DNA of 64,000 nucleotides from Dendrolimus kikuchii (GCA_019925095.2 CM034411.1:7772001-7836000), one strand, 5' to 3'; positions 45,587 through 57,825 are shown, numbered from the stretch's first letter. Notes: generated by a model not told the origin, from the sequence alone. Numbers and translations: made by a program.

Positions 45587-48500
45587 CAATGGGGATTGTT
45601 CACTTTTTTTCAATTTCGCTTTTTGAAAAACCATTTCGAGGAATAGTGTTCCTAATCATTTCTGTCTAGTTAAAATTCCAAAAAACGTACAATCCCCTTG
45701 TATTTTGAAAGAAATACGTTTGACCTTTATTTGACCTTACTAAATCCTATGACGTCATTTACGTCTGATGAAATGCATATGAATACCGTAGCCATTCAGT
45801 TTCAAAATACAAAAGGACCGACATTTTCCTTTTTATGTCATTGTTATGTCATACAACATAAACATAAACAAACATTTTATTCGACGTACTCCAGAATTAA
45901 ATTATGTATATATTATCTCTTCAGACCAATATTTCTTAAATATCTGTAAAGAGAATACTTACATATGGTCTCTAACTAAAAGTCAAAGAAAAGTGCATTA
46001 TATAAACGAGCGTCTTTGTAAATGGCGATTGGAACGATGTCGAAATCTTTTCAAGAGATACGATCCAAAAATAACCTGTTTACTGATGAGAAGATCATCA
46101 CGGTGGAAGAAAATTTAACTGGCAAACCAATACACCTTGCGCCAGAAGTTAGAAGGACGTCCAAAATCACATATTGGAAACAATGATTTAAGCATTAAGT
46201 GATACTTTATTCGCTGGATAGCAGTGGATTTTCCAACAAGGCTCTGTACCCTCCCATGAAGCTAATTCAATCCAACATTGGTTGCAAGCCAATTTGTCAG
46301 ACTTTGTTCAGAGCATAGGTTGTTCTTCGTCGAGTTCTGACTTGAATTCTTTGGAGTATTCTTTATGAACTGCATTGGAGCTAATGGCATACAAAAAGTT
46401 CACCAGAACCTGAATTTATCTCAAGCGAGCCCAAATCAATAAATGGAAACTGATTGAAAAGATTAGTACAACCATAGAAGAATGGCTTATATCTTTAAAG
46501 CTTAATTAATTGAAAACAAGGATGGCTATTTTAAATAACTTATTTTTATATATACATAAATCTAGATGTTATTAGTTATAATTCATGTAAACAATATATG
46601 AATATTTAACATTCCTCCAAAAATATTTTAGCTTTACTTTGACTGATGTCTTAAGAGTTCACATTACGAGTTATAAGAATAAGATGGTTTCTATACTGAA
46701 AGCAAACTATTGTGAGTTATAAATTTGTATGTGCCATATATTTATATGAATTGATTAATAAAATATATCTTTTGACTTATTATTTTGCAAGATGAAATAA
46801 TAAATAACTTTTAGCAGTTAAACTTGTTTATTTACTTAAACACTTATTAATAATAATTTAGGACATATTATATAATCTTTTCAGAAATGTTCAGTTTTAT
46901 CTTTTTCTTTTTTCTGCAGGCTAGCATTTGGTTTTTTCTATACATAGAGTTTTCATGTAAACTGCAGTGGATAAGTCATAAAATTCTATGATCAAGCATA
47001 ACCCTTGCTTATGCAGAAAAGTTGTTGCTAATTTTTTCTGAACCTGAAAAAAAAAGATATAAAGTGTCTATTTAATTACTCACATAGTCCTTATTTAACT
47101 CATAATTTTTCATATTAGTAACTATGTTACACATCAAAATCATATTATTAAGAGATTTACAATCATAAAGGTATTTGTCACAAATCTTCATATTCCATGA
47201 AATCCTTCAAGCCATAGATGTGCTTAATTAATCACTTTTAAGCCGGCAAGTGAATATATTTAAAACTACTGGAGTTTCATATTTTCCGGTAATTTGTTGT
47301 ATAAGATCAGATCCATAACATACATTAGCAATCAAACACACAATCTAACCGCCAGGGCAGTGGTGCAATGTCTGTTCCTTTATTTGTATGTATTTATATG
47401 AGATACTATACTTGTATTATAGATTATTAATAAAGTAATACAGGTTGCTGATTTATTGATTGTACCAAATTATCAAATAAGTAATTAATATTATTTTAAT
47501 CAGTTTCTAATTAATGAGTGAGACATGTAGCTATTTTTCTATAAATAGGTGAACATTTTAGATGAATTTTGACTTCATCACAAAGTATACTTACATCAAT
47601 CATATATTAACTAATAACTAACATTACTGATTTCTTATATGGATGTAATTTACAGACAGGAATAGTAATTACTACACAGGTTCTAAAAGGAAAGAAGGAA
47701 GGAAGATCTATGGACGAACATGTTGAATTTAGAAACCTTCACAAAACTACTTACATCAGGATTTTAGCTCCTCTTATTTCTCCAATATGTACTACGAGTA
47801 TAGCTATGTACTCTAATAACATTACATGTTAGGTAGGTTTAGCGTATCAGCCTTTACAAAATTAACACTCCTATTTGAAGATCCGGCCATGTTTAGAAAG
47901 AGAAAATATTTAATACGTTTTCATTAATAAAACAGTTCACTTTTTTGTCGGATGACTTTAGAAGATTTTTCTAAGGACGAAATTAATTGTAATGAACAAT
48001 ATTATAATTTAGAAATGCTGCATTAACGGCCGATCTAAAGCCTAAATACCCAATGTTGCCAGGTTGCTAATAGTGAAAGTACTAAAATTTGTAATTCTTG
48101 TGGGTACATACGTGTGTGTAGGAAAGTAACTCCCAACATATTGACTTAAAAAAGACCTTATCGAACATCGCCATGATTTTCGGAAAACTTCGGTAGGTAC
48201 TTCTAGGATGGGGACAATGCACTGAATTCAGACGACCGTCACGCTCAGACACCAAGGTTTTATCTCTGAAGTGCAGTCCTAACGACTGATACTTTTTTAA
48301 AGATCTGACTAATAATACTCCCCCCGTCCCCCTCAATTGAAACTGACAATACAACCTTTTTATTTTAACTGGATTGACAACATCATTGGATATTGAGACT
48401 ATGTCTAGGTATCAGACATTAAAAATGATAACCCAAATGTGATAACAAATCAAAGTATTTTAGTGGTCGAATGAGCTTTATCTGTTGTAATCGCCGAAAG

Positions 48501-49010
48501 AATACTTTATTACAAATTAAGAAAAGTAATGACATCGCAATGGTGTCTAATAGGTAATTTATGCCTGATTATCAATTAATGGTTTTCAGTCTAACTGTAC
48601 ATTATTCAGTTTAAGTTATATTATATTGATTTTTCACTAAAGGTCACTTTAAATAACTTAACCGTAACTTTAGAAAATAATAAATGTTGAACCCCAAAAT
48701 ATATAAAATAAATCTACCGATAAAATTGCTAAGCTGGCTACACTAAAATGATCACGATGTGTCATAATGAATAATGACAATAACATTTAAATAGTAGCAC
48801 AGATTAATATGATTATTTTCTTTTTATAGGCAAAGGAATTAATGTAAAGTTGTCCCCAATGACGTCATCGGATAATTTGTTTAAAAATCGAATTAAAAAA
48901 AAACTAACTCTTAAAACACAAAAATATTCAAATTAGTATCTTAAAATACCCTATTTTACATAATAAAAATATAAAATCAGAGGGTAATTTTTTTTGAACA
49001 ATCCCCATTG
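45587..49010 (+). mobile_element. Decayed Tc1/mariner-superfamily element with 16-bp terminal inverted repeats
   Basis: Left end CAATGGGGATTGTTCA (45587-45602) and its exact reverse complement at 48995-49010. TGACGTCA lies 163 bp inside the left end and 143 bp inside the right end, within matching context (AATCC-ATGACGTCATT). The transposase remnant at 45955-46510 is inside. The expected TA duplication is not visible, so the outer limits may be slightly off. About 2.3 kb after the transposase has no recognised content and may include later insertions. Confidence 0.6.
45955..46510 (+). pseudogene. Tc1/mariner-type transposase, C-terminal remnant
   Basis: Across frameshifts one reads KWRLERCRNLFKRYDPK, then NLFTDEKIITVEEN (first catalytic D in TDEK), a region equivalent to QQGSVPSHEANSIQHWLQAN (second catalytic region, S in place of the expected D), and the SSSDLNSLEYSL-like motif of the third acidic site (PDLNPxDYxLW in intact members). 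The order and spacing are those of IS630-Tc1-mariner DDE/D transposases. The DNA-binding N-terminus is not recognisable. Several stops and frameshifts; inactive. The exact subfamily (DD34D, DD37D/E) is not certain. Confidence 0.75.
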
Positions 49011-50199
49011 TCTAATGTTGTGGAAGAAAAATCATTTTTTTTAAGAATTACAACACAAATACGCTCTTGCGCTGCCAAAAAAATGAGCGCGCTGTTTTGT
49101 CTAATTTAACAGACGTTTTTGATGATAGTAGCATGTAGGTACATATGTGTTGGAATCGAGCACTAGGGGCGCAGCGGGAACTTATCAGGAACAAACCGAA
49201 AAAATAATAGTCCTGCCTGGTCGCGCCATTTTTGCCATTTCTTGCGCCCCCCAGAGTACGCCCTGTGCCTGGCAACCGGTGGCATCGCCCTATTCACAGC
49301 ACCGAGGAAGTCGTTGTATTTTAAAAGTAATCATTTAAAAGAGTTGTATATTCCGTATACTGGCTAGCTTGATGTTTATTATTGTTAGCCTAACGCAATC
49401 TATAGATCCTCTCTTTTTCAAGTTAAAAGACGGTTTGTGAGCGTGTATGTGTGTGTGTGTGTGTAAATAACTTAGACATGTATGTCAAGGGTTGAGGCTC
49501 TGGTACGTTGCATTGACGCGTATTCGTACCCTTACAGGTCATACATAACTTACGCAGTTTTTTTTCCTAATACATCTATTATTATAACTAGCATGTGCTG
49601 ACTGACAGTGATGAGAATAATCGCGAGGAACTGTAAAGTAAATTATTTACTTTATATCTCCACTGAAACTATCATTGTGTAAAACTCATCAATTGTTTGC
49701 AAGCAACAGTGGCGGTATCCTCAGTTCCCCTGAAATGTTACCCCGAATCTCATTAGTGAGACGTTGGTATCAAGTAGTTAGTGCATCGAAGAAAATGAAC
49801 AAAATAACGGTCTCAAAAATGTATGTTACTCGAGTAAATTCTATTTATACACGGGTGTGTAAAAACGGATTGAATTGAGATATTTAATAAAAACTGCTAA
49901 CATCATAAAATATTAGATGGTTATTTGAAATAGAGCTGGTCACCCTGCACTTTTCTGAAACAAGATACACGATCGACAGATCCCCTAAAATTCATCCATC
50001 TTGCAATCCGCTGACAAAATCTTTGTGCTCAAAGAAGGTATTTCTATAAAAACGCATTTTCAGAATTGCCATGTGGCCGCTTTGATGTTAATCCATGGAT
50101 TTTTCGTAAACCAATCTTACCATATTTCAAAAATGTATAGACAATGCAAAATTTTATTATAGGCTCTAGTTTAATATCACTGATTTGTTTGGATTTACA
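49011..50199. other. Stretch without a recognised gene
   Basis: Includes a (GT)n run (49444-49464) and a 21-bp palindrome, TAAAGTAAAT-T-ATTTACTTTA (49634-49654). The mirrored frames at 49048-49338 have no motif. Confidence 0.45.
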
Positions 50200-50400
50200 A
50201 CAGTAAACATGAAGGTAATTAAGAAAAAAGTCATATTACGTACTATTGGTTTAAGTTGAGAGATTGTAAGGACATGAAATGTTTATAGTTCTAAATAACT
50301 CGTTGTTGTTTTCCCTAGATTATTATAAAAACTTATAAAAATAAATAGTAACTCGGAGATATAATAACATATTACCTAAGAAAGTGGGGCTTAACAATAC
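50200..50400 (-). repeat. Interspersed repeat O, inverted copy
   Basis: Inverse of 44615-44770: GTACTATTGGTTTAAGTTGAG, TTGTAAGGACATGAAATGTTT, GTTGTTGTTTTCC, AAAGTGGGGCTTAAC. The terminal palindrome of the 44.5-kb copy is missing. Confidence 0.65.
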
Positions 50401-51250
50401 ACAAAACAAGACTTTCTTGCAAAAATATATTTTTACATCAATTAAATGACGCTGACACTGCCGTCGATTGGTACATATATTAAAAGACATAAAGATACTT
50501 ATTCATTCGCTCCTTATTTATTTTTGTTTCACCGTACATGTCAGTATGACATTTGTGAAATTATCTGTGAACAAACGCTTACCGCTAGGTATATTATCTC
50601 ACCGTGACTTTACATATCGCGTAAATCTCATATATTTTAAGGTGAAATTCGCGCACTGGAGAGTTGCATACCGCAATATACCTGAGGACCTAAAGAAACC
50701 GCTTTTGGAGAATCACTTAATAAAATTAACAGGTATCTAGATATACTAGTTTTGTTACTTGTTATATTCATAATACACGTAATACGTTTTGTGTCCGGTG
50801 CATCTGATTTTTCTTTCCTTCCCTATACTTCCACTTCACACCTCCCGTAGTGTGGTTTAACATTCCTCATTTTGGTTCGCGTTCACATACAAAATTAAAA
50901 ACATCTTTATCTAAAGCTATGCAACATGCAGCCAGACTCAGTGATTGACATTACGTAGTTGACAGTGACGCCGACAACTGACGATCTCGGGCATGCGTGC
51001 AATTACACGGTGCGGCGTCCAGTTCAACGACTGACTTCGATTGGATTCGTCAAAAAATCGAATACCAATTCGAGTTATTCGATTATACACCCGGTATTCG
51101 ATTGTTCGACTCCCGACCACTCGGTCGTTGTCACGTTCTTAAATTTAACAAGTACAAAAAGTACAAATCTTCCTCTTTTAGGATACCGTAGCCATTTTGG
51201 TAAATACTAAACCATTATGAGAACATCATCTCCTTTATCTCTCTGTCCGT
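50401..51250. other. Stretch without recognised features
   Basis: Overlapping frames at 50938-51210 on both strands have no known motif. Confidence 0.45.
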
Positions 51251-51490
51251 CTATCTGTGTATATTATTACTATAGTCATTCATCTCAAAGACGAACGTTA
51301 AATCCTGGTTGAGTTTGGAATAATCGCTTAGACGCTCAGGGTCTGTTTTCCTACTTTTTTTTTCTCCACTTCGCGCGATTTTCTGCATTCCTTTTATTGA
51401 GACCATTGGTTCGCATGTCATCCTCCACGTCAAGCATTTCTTGGGTCTACCCCTTCGACCAGGACCTGGCGAAGGCGACATGCCTGATAT
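51251..51490 (-). pseudogene. RTE-like LINE C-terminal remnant
   Basis: Minus strand reads GRRGRPKKC, shifts frame, then gives equivalents of DDMRTNGLN and NRAKWR, followed by the CAACCAGGATTTAACG UTR block shared with 24085-24275. Frameshifted, inactive. Confidence 0.7.
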
Positions 51491-52195
51491 GTTGCCTTTT
51501 AAGAACTTTTGTTAAGGTTAGGAACATTTTAAACGTTTATAGGCGAGAAAAGACACTTTCCATATAGGGCGTCAAATATATTTTCATTCTACTTCTGGGA
51601 ATAAGCAAGACGGAAATTCCGGTACTAGTGTGCCGAAAAGTTTTAAATAATTCCTTTGTTGTTTTAATGTATTTTCTACTTAAAAACACTTATCTGGCAT
51701 ATACGGTTTTCATCAACTATTTAAATAATTAATACCATCAAGTAAACAAAAGCTCTTCGATCAATAAAGCAAACACATCGATTTCAACATGTAACTTAAT
51801 CTAGATAAGTAACACGTGATGTATTTTTAACCATATCATTTGGTCCTTGAGACGACCTCTGTTGACTTATATAACCTATACCCTGAACATTTACGCCCTA
51901 TCGCCTTATTGTTAGAAATAAACGCAAAATATACTCTTCACTGTTACTATAAATAGTTAGTAACACAGGTCATATTACTAAATGAATATTACCCATCTTT
52001 ATTCTTAACTTAAGCTTTCCATGCGGCCACACTCACGTAAAGTTGGGGTATTTGTTTCAAAAGTACTTATACTGAAAATATATACATATAATACATACTT
52101 ACTAGCTGTTATCCGCTACTTCATCCACATGTCTGTGTCTGTAATTATGGGTGAGTATATACATTCTCATCACTTATTACACCCACTTCAAGATT
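51491..52195. other. AT-rich stretch
   Basis: TACTAGCTGTTATCCGCTACTTC near 52103 resembles the start of the 27915 repeat. Otherwise nothing. Confidence 0.4.
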
Positions 52196-52430
52196 GCTTT
52201 TGAAACAAGAAGTTCGTCCATCATTGGACAACCAGATGCACCGGCATGTGGAACAGATATATAATGGATATTCTACCTGTACGAACAAAGCGCTTTGCTA
52301 CTACCTTCATCATGCGCATCGCAAAAGAGTAGAACTCTTGCCGGAGTCTGTCTTTCCCAATACTTACAATCTGTGTGTATTCAAGTCCCGCGTGAATAGG
52401 TACCTTCTAGGCAAGCGTGCTCCATCTTAG
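52196..52430 (+). pseudogene. LINE reverse-transcriptase C-terminal remnant
   Basis: Ends ELLPESVFPNTYNLCVFKSR then VNRYLLGKRAPS and a stop, the conserved end of a lepidopteran Jockey/CR1-like LINE (LPxSVFPxxYNLxVFKxRVNRxLLGKRAP). Cut off upstream at about 52196, where only a 78-codon open frame is left. Confidence 0.7.
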
Positions 52431-52770
52431 ACCAGATCTGCGCTTCATATCGGGTGAGACTTTTGTATAAAAAAATAATAACCTACCTCCAAAACTCTTC
52501 CCCAATATACAACCAACCTTGTCAAATTTTATCTGGTCAGCCGTTAAGTTATAGTAACACACAGAATTATTTTTACATGAATAATACATACATATCACAC
52601 CTGTTTCCCTCAGGAGTAGGCAGAAAGGATTTCTACTTACTGCGATCTTGACATAACTCTTTTGCTTCATCTACTTTTATTAACGTCTTTATACATACAC
52701 GTTTATTATAGGTAATTTCTACCTGACCATTAAAACATCTGCAATTTGATCGTGGTAATTATGTCACAAG

Positions 52771-53036
52771 TCGTGGTAGGGTAATGGCTAGCGCATGCGT
52801 CCCTAACTCAAAGGGCGCGGGTTCGAACCTGGCCGGAACGCATGCACCGCTTAGGCAGTTTTCTGACCCAATGTGCATATTGTTACAATTACCATGTGCT
52901 AATAACGGTGAAGGAAAATATCGTGCTGCAACCTGCACATCGAGATGACCGATGTGTCAAACCTGCCAAGCCGCTTTGGATAAGCCTATAATGGCAGGCT
53001 CGAGCCCACCAGTGGGACATTTATGGGCTGTTATTA
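52771..53036 (+). mobile_element. tRNA-derived SINE (family 2), complete copy
   Basis: A box TAGGGTAATGG (52777-52787) and B box GGTTCGAACCT (52820-52830), 32 bases apart as in tRNA genes; between them CCCT-AACTCAA-AGGG can form an anticodon-like arm. The head is followed by a tRNA-unrelated body and the tail CCAGTGGGACATTTATGGGCTGTTATT. Tail-only copies: 11464-11650 (-), 24562-24710, 57930-58105, 60325-60380. Internal pol III promoter is inferred from the boxes. Confidence 0.8.
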
Positions 53037-53976
53037 CAATAACTTCACCATCTACCGGCTCCAACTCTACTACCTACACTGTTATCATACACTTATATTG
53101 ATAGTCTTCCTTCCATTCTCTCTAGATATCCAAATCACATTAATATTCCTTCGTGAACTCTTGTTATTAAATCATCTTTCAACACACAACGTTCCCTTAT
53201 CACACTTACACTTACAACTTAACCGCACAAATACCCTAAATGATATTTGCATGGTTATACAACATTTTACGATTATAAGCTTCACCACTAAGAATATGAA
53301 GAATGAACAAACAAACATCCAAACTAAGTCATTTAAAGCGTATAACTATAATATATTTTAGAGTATGGATGTATATATTGCCTTGTCATAGGCTCAATAT
53401 CATTGGCAAGACCTTTGTTCGTTGTTTACTAGTTGCTATTGAAACTCTTTGATCCCCGCAACAGACTGACTTGGGTAAGGTTGGCACTTGTCAATTGTAA
53501 ACCAACTACAAAGACCAATAGCCCAATATAAACTTAGTACGAAGTTTGTTTTCATTGCGAAACTTGAAGAAAATCAACTTTGCTTGCTGCGAATAAATCC
53601 AATTTGGTGTTAAAACAATTATTTTCCATTTTGTTTTTGGATACAAGTATTTTTTCTTTAATGGTATAAGGTTTAATTAGAAAACTTCTTAATTACTTTT
53701 TCTTACGTATCTACTAGACTTTATTGGCGATAGTGCATAGTGCTTGGTGCAATATTACATGTTTTGGCCTTTGGCTGTATTTTTATTTTATTTTGACATG
53801 GAAAAAGAATACTAAGATTGTTAATCTCCCAAAAAATAAACGAAAAGCCTTTAAATTCTGCAGGACTAGATGGCGCCACAAGTTTTTGTTGTCTCGCTTT
53901 GAAAGTTTTTTTATTTAAAACTTATTTTATACATACAATTAGTATAAAAATGGCCAACTGCCAATGAATATGACAG
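53037..53976. other. AT-rich stretch
   Basis: The 112-codon frame 53023-53361 is L/H/T-rich, overlaps the SINE tail and has no family resemblance. Nothing else. Confidence 0.45.
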
Positions 53977-54229
53977 TCATAATAAAACTACGTTTTAATG
54001 GTTTTAAGCGCGGTAATTCATTTGATTTTTATTATTCCGACGTTTCGGCCACTTTTCAGTAGCCATGATCACGGAAGACAAAGATATCAAGTGTCAATGA
54101 GTATTGTTCAAGTTTTAATTAGCCTACCGCCAACTTGGTCATTTTAATTATTTAGTTTTAATTTTGTTTATGATTATTATTTACTCTATGGGAGTCTAAT
54201 CTGATTTACCAGCGCTTCGCAACATGTTG
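53977..54229 (-). mobile_element. Truncated Penelope-like 3' region
   Basis: Closest copy to 16260-16536: AATAAAACTACGTTTTAATGG, CCGACGTTTCGGCCACTTTTC, TCACGGAAGACAAAGAT, AGCCTACCGCCAACTTGG, GCTTCGCAACATGTTG. The hammerhead-like layout at 54034-54077 is intact with a G-U pair in stem II. Confidence 0.87.
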
Positions 54230-55182
54230 TGGCTGTTGCCCTACCAATATGTAGCGTATGTATTATAAAACCCTAAAAAAGTTAAAATTGGACGTCGCTG
54301 CCATATGTATGTATAACTGAGGGTTGCAATATTTTTTTTTTCATTCCTCATACACGGAAAGTACGCTTGAAGTTACCTGATCAGAGAGATGAAAATAGTA
54401 GTTGCCTCTGGGAAATAGTTTTCCCTGCTGGCAAAAAATTAAAAAACTAAACGAGCCATGTCCCAACTTTTATACAGCCACTGAGTTAAATCGCGGCACA
54501 AAATTGTAATTTAAAAAAAACAATAAATTATTCACACGACTTTGTACTTATAATGTACTCTTCAATAAATAATATAATTATTTAATTTACATACATTTGA
54601 GCTAAATATTTACCATCGTCAATTATAAAAAACTAGCTGGTGGAATGTCACAAAAAATAGATATTTCTTTGTTGAATATCGCCATTTTCTACATACAAGG
54701 TACAATAATTCGGGTACCCTCACTGTTCCGGCCATCCTGTATTTCTTATAACATCATGCTACGAGCAACAGGATAACAAAGATACAAGAAGTTGCGTAAT
54801 CGATATAATTTAAGTATAATGGCGTCATGTGTCTTTATGGATAAGTGAGTAGACATGGAACTTGGCAAGGCGCTCGGTATTTTTGTCACTGGCAACCTTG
54901 AATGTATAAATTAAGATATTATGTCTGACTGGATGACGGGTACTTGCCAAGTTGGCGTCTCATTCGGCGTCTAGGTACAAACGATTATGAATGATATTAT
55001 AGGTATTATATTAACAGACCTATTTATGAGACTATAATGTCAATAATATTTTTACAATATAGTAAGTTGAAAACACGCATGCAATAAAATTATCCAGTTG
55101 TGTTTAATGAAATTAGGTAATCTTATTTGTGTCAATATGTAACTTAATTTTTTTTTCATGGTATAGGTTCGCGTTTGTTAGT
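54230..55182. other. AT-rich stretch
   Basis: No repeat partner or gene seen. Confidence 0.5.
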
Positions 55183-55503
55183 TATTTTTTTTATTTTTTT
55201 ATTGCAGGAGTTCAGCAGACAGGCAGACGGCCCACTTGATGGAAAGCGGTTACCATCGCCTATGGACATTTGCAATACCAAAGGTGCTACAAATGCGCTG
55301 CTGCTCTCTTAAGGGAGACTGGAACCTGGTCACTAATGCCGGAACACAACTCAAGGTTGTTATGGCGACATGCTTTAGACCAGGGGTGGTAGCCATCCAG
55401 TCGGGCAAATGCCCTACCACCTGGCTGTGGGTTGTTTTGTCGTCTCTTACAACAGGCCGCCGGGCCGCAGGAAATTGTATTCTTTCTCCGTTCTTGCACG
55501 GAT
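55183..55503 (-). mobile_element. SINE-like family 1, copy 4 (full length)
   Basis: Plus strand from TTTTTTTATTGCAGGAGTTC to CCGTTCTTGCACGG: the complete element inverted. Start of a three-copy cluster to 55988. Confidence 0.8.
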
Positions 55504-55603
55504 GAAGTTATATCACTAAGCCATTCTGTTATATCTTGACGTTGCGAAGATATTCAAAGTACGTACGATAGTAAACAATTGGTATTACCATTAACATTTT
55601 CAT

Positions 55604-55855
55604 CCGTGCAGGAACGGAGGAAGAATACAATTTCCTGCGGCCAGGCGGCCTGTCGTAAGAGGCGACAAAACAACCCACAGCCAGGTGGTAGGGTATTTGC
55701 TCGACTGGATGGCGACCACCCCTGGTCTAGAGTATGCCGCCATAACAACCTTGTGTTGTGTTCCGGCATTAGTAACCAGGTTCCAGTCTCCCTTAAGAGA
55801 GCAGCGGCGCATTTGTAGCACCTTTGGTGTTACAAATGTCCACAGGCGATGGTAA
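55604..55855 (+). mobile_element. SINE-like family 1, copy 5 (3'-truncated)
   Basis: CCGTGCAGGAACGGAGGAAG to CACAGGCGATGGTAA; the tail is cut and joined directly to copy 6 at GGTAA|ATGG. Confidence 0.75.
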
Positions 55856-55988
55856 ATGGTTATAGCGGCATACTCAAGTCCAGGGGTGCAAATGCCCTAC
55901 CACCTGGCTGTGGGTTGTTTTGTCGCCTCTTACGACAGGCCGCCCGGCAGCAGGAAATTGTATTCTTTCTCCGTTCCTGCACGGATAA
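55856..55988 (-). mobile_element. SINE-like family 1, copy 6 (5' half, inverted)
   Basis: GGCATACTCAAGTCCAGGGGTG ... CCGTTCCTGCACGG, opposite to copy 5, so the two 5' ends face outward and the pair forms a fold-back unit. Confidence 0.75.
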
Positions 55989-56819
55989 AATAATAGAGTG
56001 CAAATTAGTTTAAGAGCTAGTAGAATCAATAAATTATTGTCTGTTCAATATATATCTTGGAAAATAAATAAATATTTTCAAAAACCTTGAACACGGGGTT
56101 GTTTGGCAAATATCAACATAAGCATAAAACCACGCGTTGTTCATTAGTATCTAAATATTTAATCATTCATACCACTGAAGTCAAAACGTTGCTAAATGAT
56201 AATTGTCAAGAATTGAGTTATTATGGTTGAGCCGCCCGAAGAAGCTACCTTTGAAGTTTCATATGAATACTGACGAACTAATTTTGTAACAGTATCAAGT
56301 TAATTTATATCATATTAAAACACCATAATTAGCTTTATTTCTTCAGAAACGTAACACATGACAAAGTTATATCTGACAACATTGTTTTTTCTAAAAAGAC
56401 GTTTCTAGTTAGTAACGTGACCTAGAGAATGATGTATAATCGAAAAGTTTTAACATAAATTTTAATTAAGTTATGTATATTGTCTACTTTTTGAAGATAA
56501 CAGAATTAACGAAGTTAGAAAAATAAATTTACTTTTATGATATATCTACATAGATTTGCAAGGACATAAAGATTGCCCATTTCATTATCTTATTGTAAGT
56601 AATACATATAAAGTTCTCGTTGTTCACTCCACGCACAATGAAAGAAGGGTTCCTTAAAGATGACAAATGTCCACTGTTTCCATTTGGCTAATGTCCCGAT
56701 CTATCTATCTCAAAATTACGTAAGCTTCATATAAAATAAACAATTATTTTTTTATATACATAATTTAATTGAATGTTTTTTAACATATACTAATAAAAAA
56801 ATAATCTGCACTTCTTATA
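55989..56819. other. AT-rich stretch
   Basis: Nothing recognised. Confidence 0.5.
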
Positions 56820-57225
56820 CTTCTGCTACCAAGACCTGGACAATGAGAGAGGAGTTGGTTCACAAACTGAAGGTCGCTTAGCGGGCTATGGATAGAGCTA
56901 TGTTGGGAGTGGATAAAATCAGAAATAAGGATATCCGTAATAGAACCAAGGTGCCGATATAGCTCGCAAAATTACCACGCTGAAGTGACAATGGACCGGT
57001 CATATTTATCGCAGGATCGAAGGCCGCTGGAGCAGACAAGTCCTGTAGTGGCGACCGTGTTTCGGCAAACGTAGTGTAGGACGCCCTCCAGCCCGATGGA
57101 CTGATGATCTGCGCAAGGTTTCCGGGCGGCGGGGACTGGATGAGAACAGCGGAGGACCGCGATACGTGGCGCAAACTTGGGGAAGCCTACCTCGAGCAAT
57201 GGACAATAGTTGGCTGGCGACATTA
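56820..57225 (+). pseudogene. RTE-type LINE, C-terminal remnant
   Basis: Across several frameshifts: WTMREELVHKLKVA, stop, RAMDRAMLGVDKIRNKDIRN, RTKV, then QWTGHIYRRIEGRWSRQVL, GRPPARWTDDLRKVSG and WMRTAEDRDTWRKLGEAYLE, QW. This matches the end of RTE-clade insect LINE proteins (RAMERAMLGVSLRDRIRNEEIR ... WAGHIARR ... GRPPTRWTDDL ... DRxxWRxLGEAYVQQW). Stops and frameshifts show it is dead. Frames on the minus strand here are shadows. Confidence 0.85.
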
Positions 57226-57608
57226 TTTTATAAACATTAAATATACCACCAAATTTTACACCTCCGTGCGCATAGAAAGGGATCCTAAGACTACCCTCCG
57301 CGTATTAACCACACATAGAATGCTTATAGTAATTAAAAGTTCAAAATACGGATATATTTGGAATAGTTTACATTGAAATGGCCGTTGTCCCATTCTATTT
57401 CACGCTCGTGGAATGCCTCGGATCAAAGCGGGCGTTTAACAAAACGCCCCCGACTAACGATCCATTTAGAATGCAATTTATGTCAAATAAACTAACACGT
57501 GCTTAAGAAATAAATAGATCTTGCCGACAGATATGGTCCTATCACGGTGATAAGAGGAGCGGAAGCGACTTTCGAAAAAAACAATTAAACAAGAACCTAT
57601 ATAAGAGA
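57226..57608. other. Non-coding stretch
   Basis: Nothing recognised. Confidence 0.5.
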
Positions 57609-57825
57609 AACTATACCATTGTTGGCACCCTACCCGAGAATTGGCACCCAGTAAAATTTTTAAATATATTATTAAATTTTGACTTTTTTTTATTTTGTAC
57701 CCATACAATAATATCAGTATTACCATTGTATAGTTACAAAATCAATTAAAAAAAGATTTCTTAAAGTTTTGAATAAAATAATAGGGTGCTATTCATTATA
57801 CTGGTTTGCCAGCAATGGTATAGTT
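57609..57825. mobile_element. 217-bp MITE with 19-bp terminal inverted repeats
   Basis: Left AACTATACCATTGTTGGCA (57609-57627); right reverse complement AACTATACCATTGCTGGCA (57807-57825), 18 of 19. CACCCTA and TAGGGTG continue inside. An extra partial copy, ACCATTGTATAGTTA, lies in the middle (57723-57737). AT-rich and non-coding. No clear target duplication, no second copy in the window. Confidence 0.65.

Noticed and set aside
52771..52845. Possible functional tRNA gene
   Set aside because: A and B boxes are present, but the acceptor stem does not close and the sequence continues into a SINE body repeated elsewhere.
53023..53361. 112-codon frame
   Set aside because: Starts inside a SINE tail and consists of low-complexity L/H/T-rich sequence.
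56878..57223. Minus-strand frames of 66-98 codons
   Set aside because: Shadows of the plus-strand RTE-type LINE remnant, whose motifs are unambiguous.
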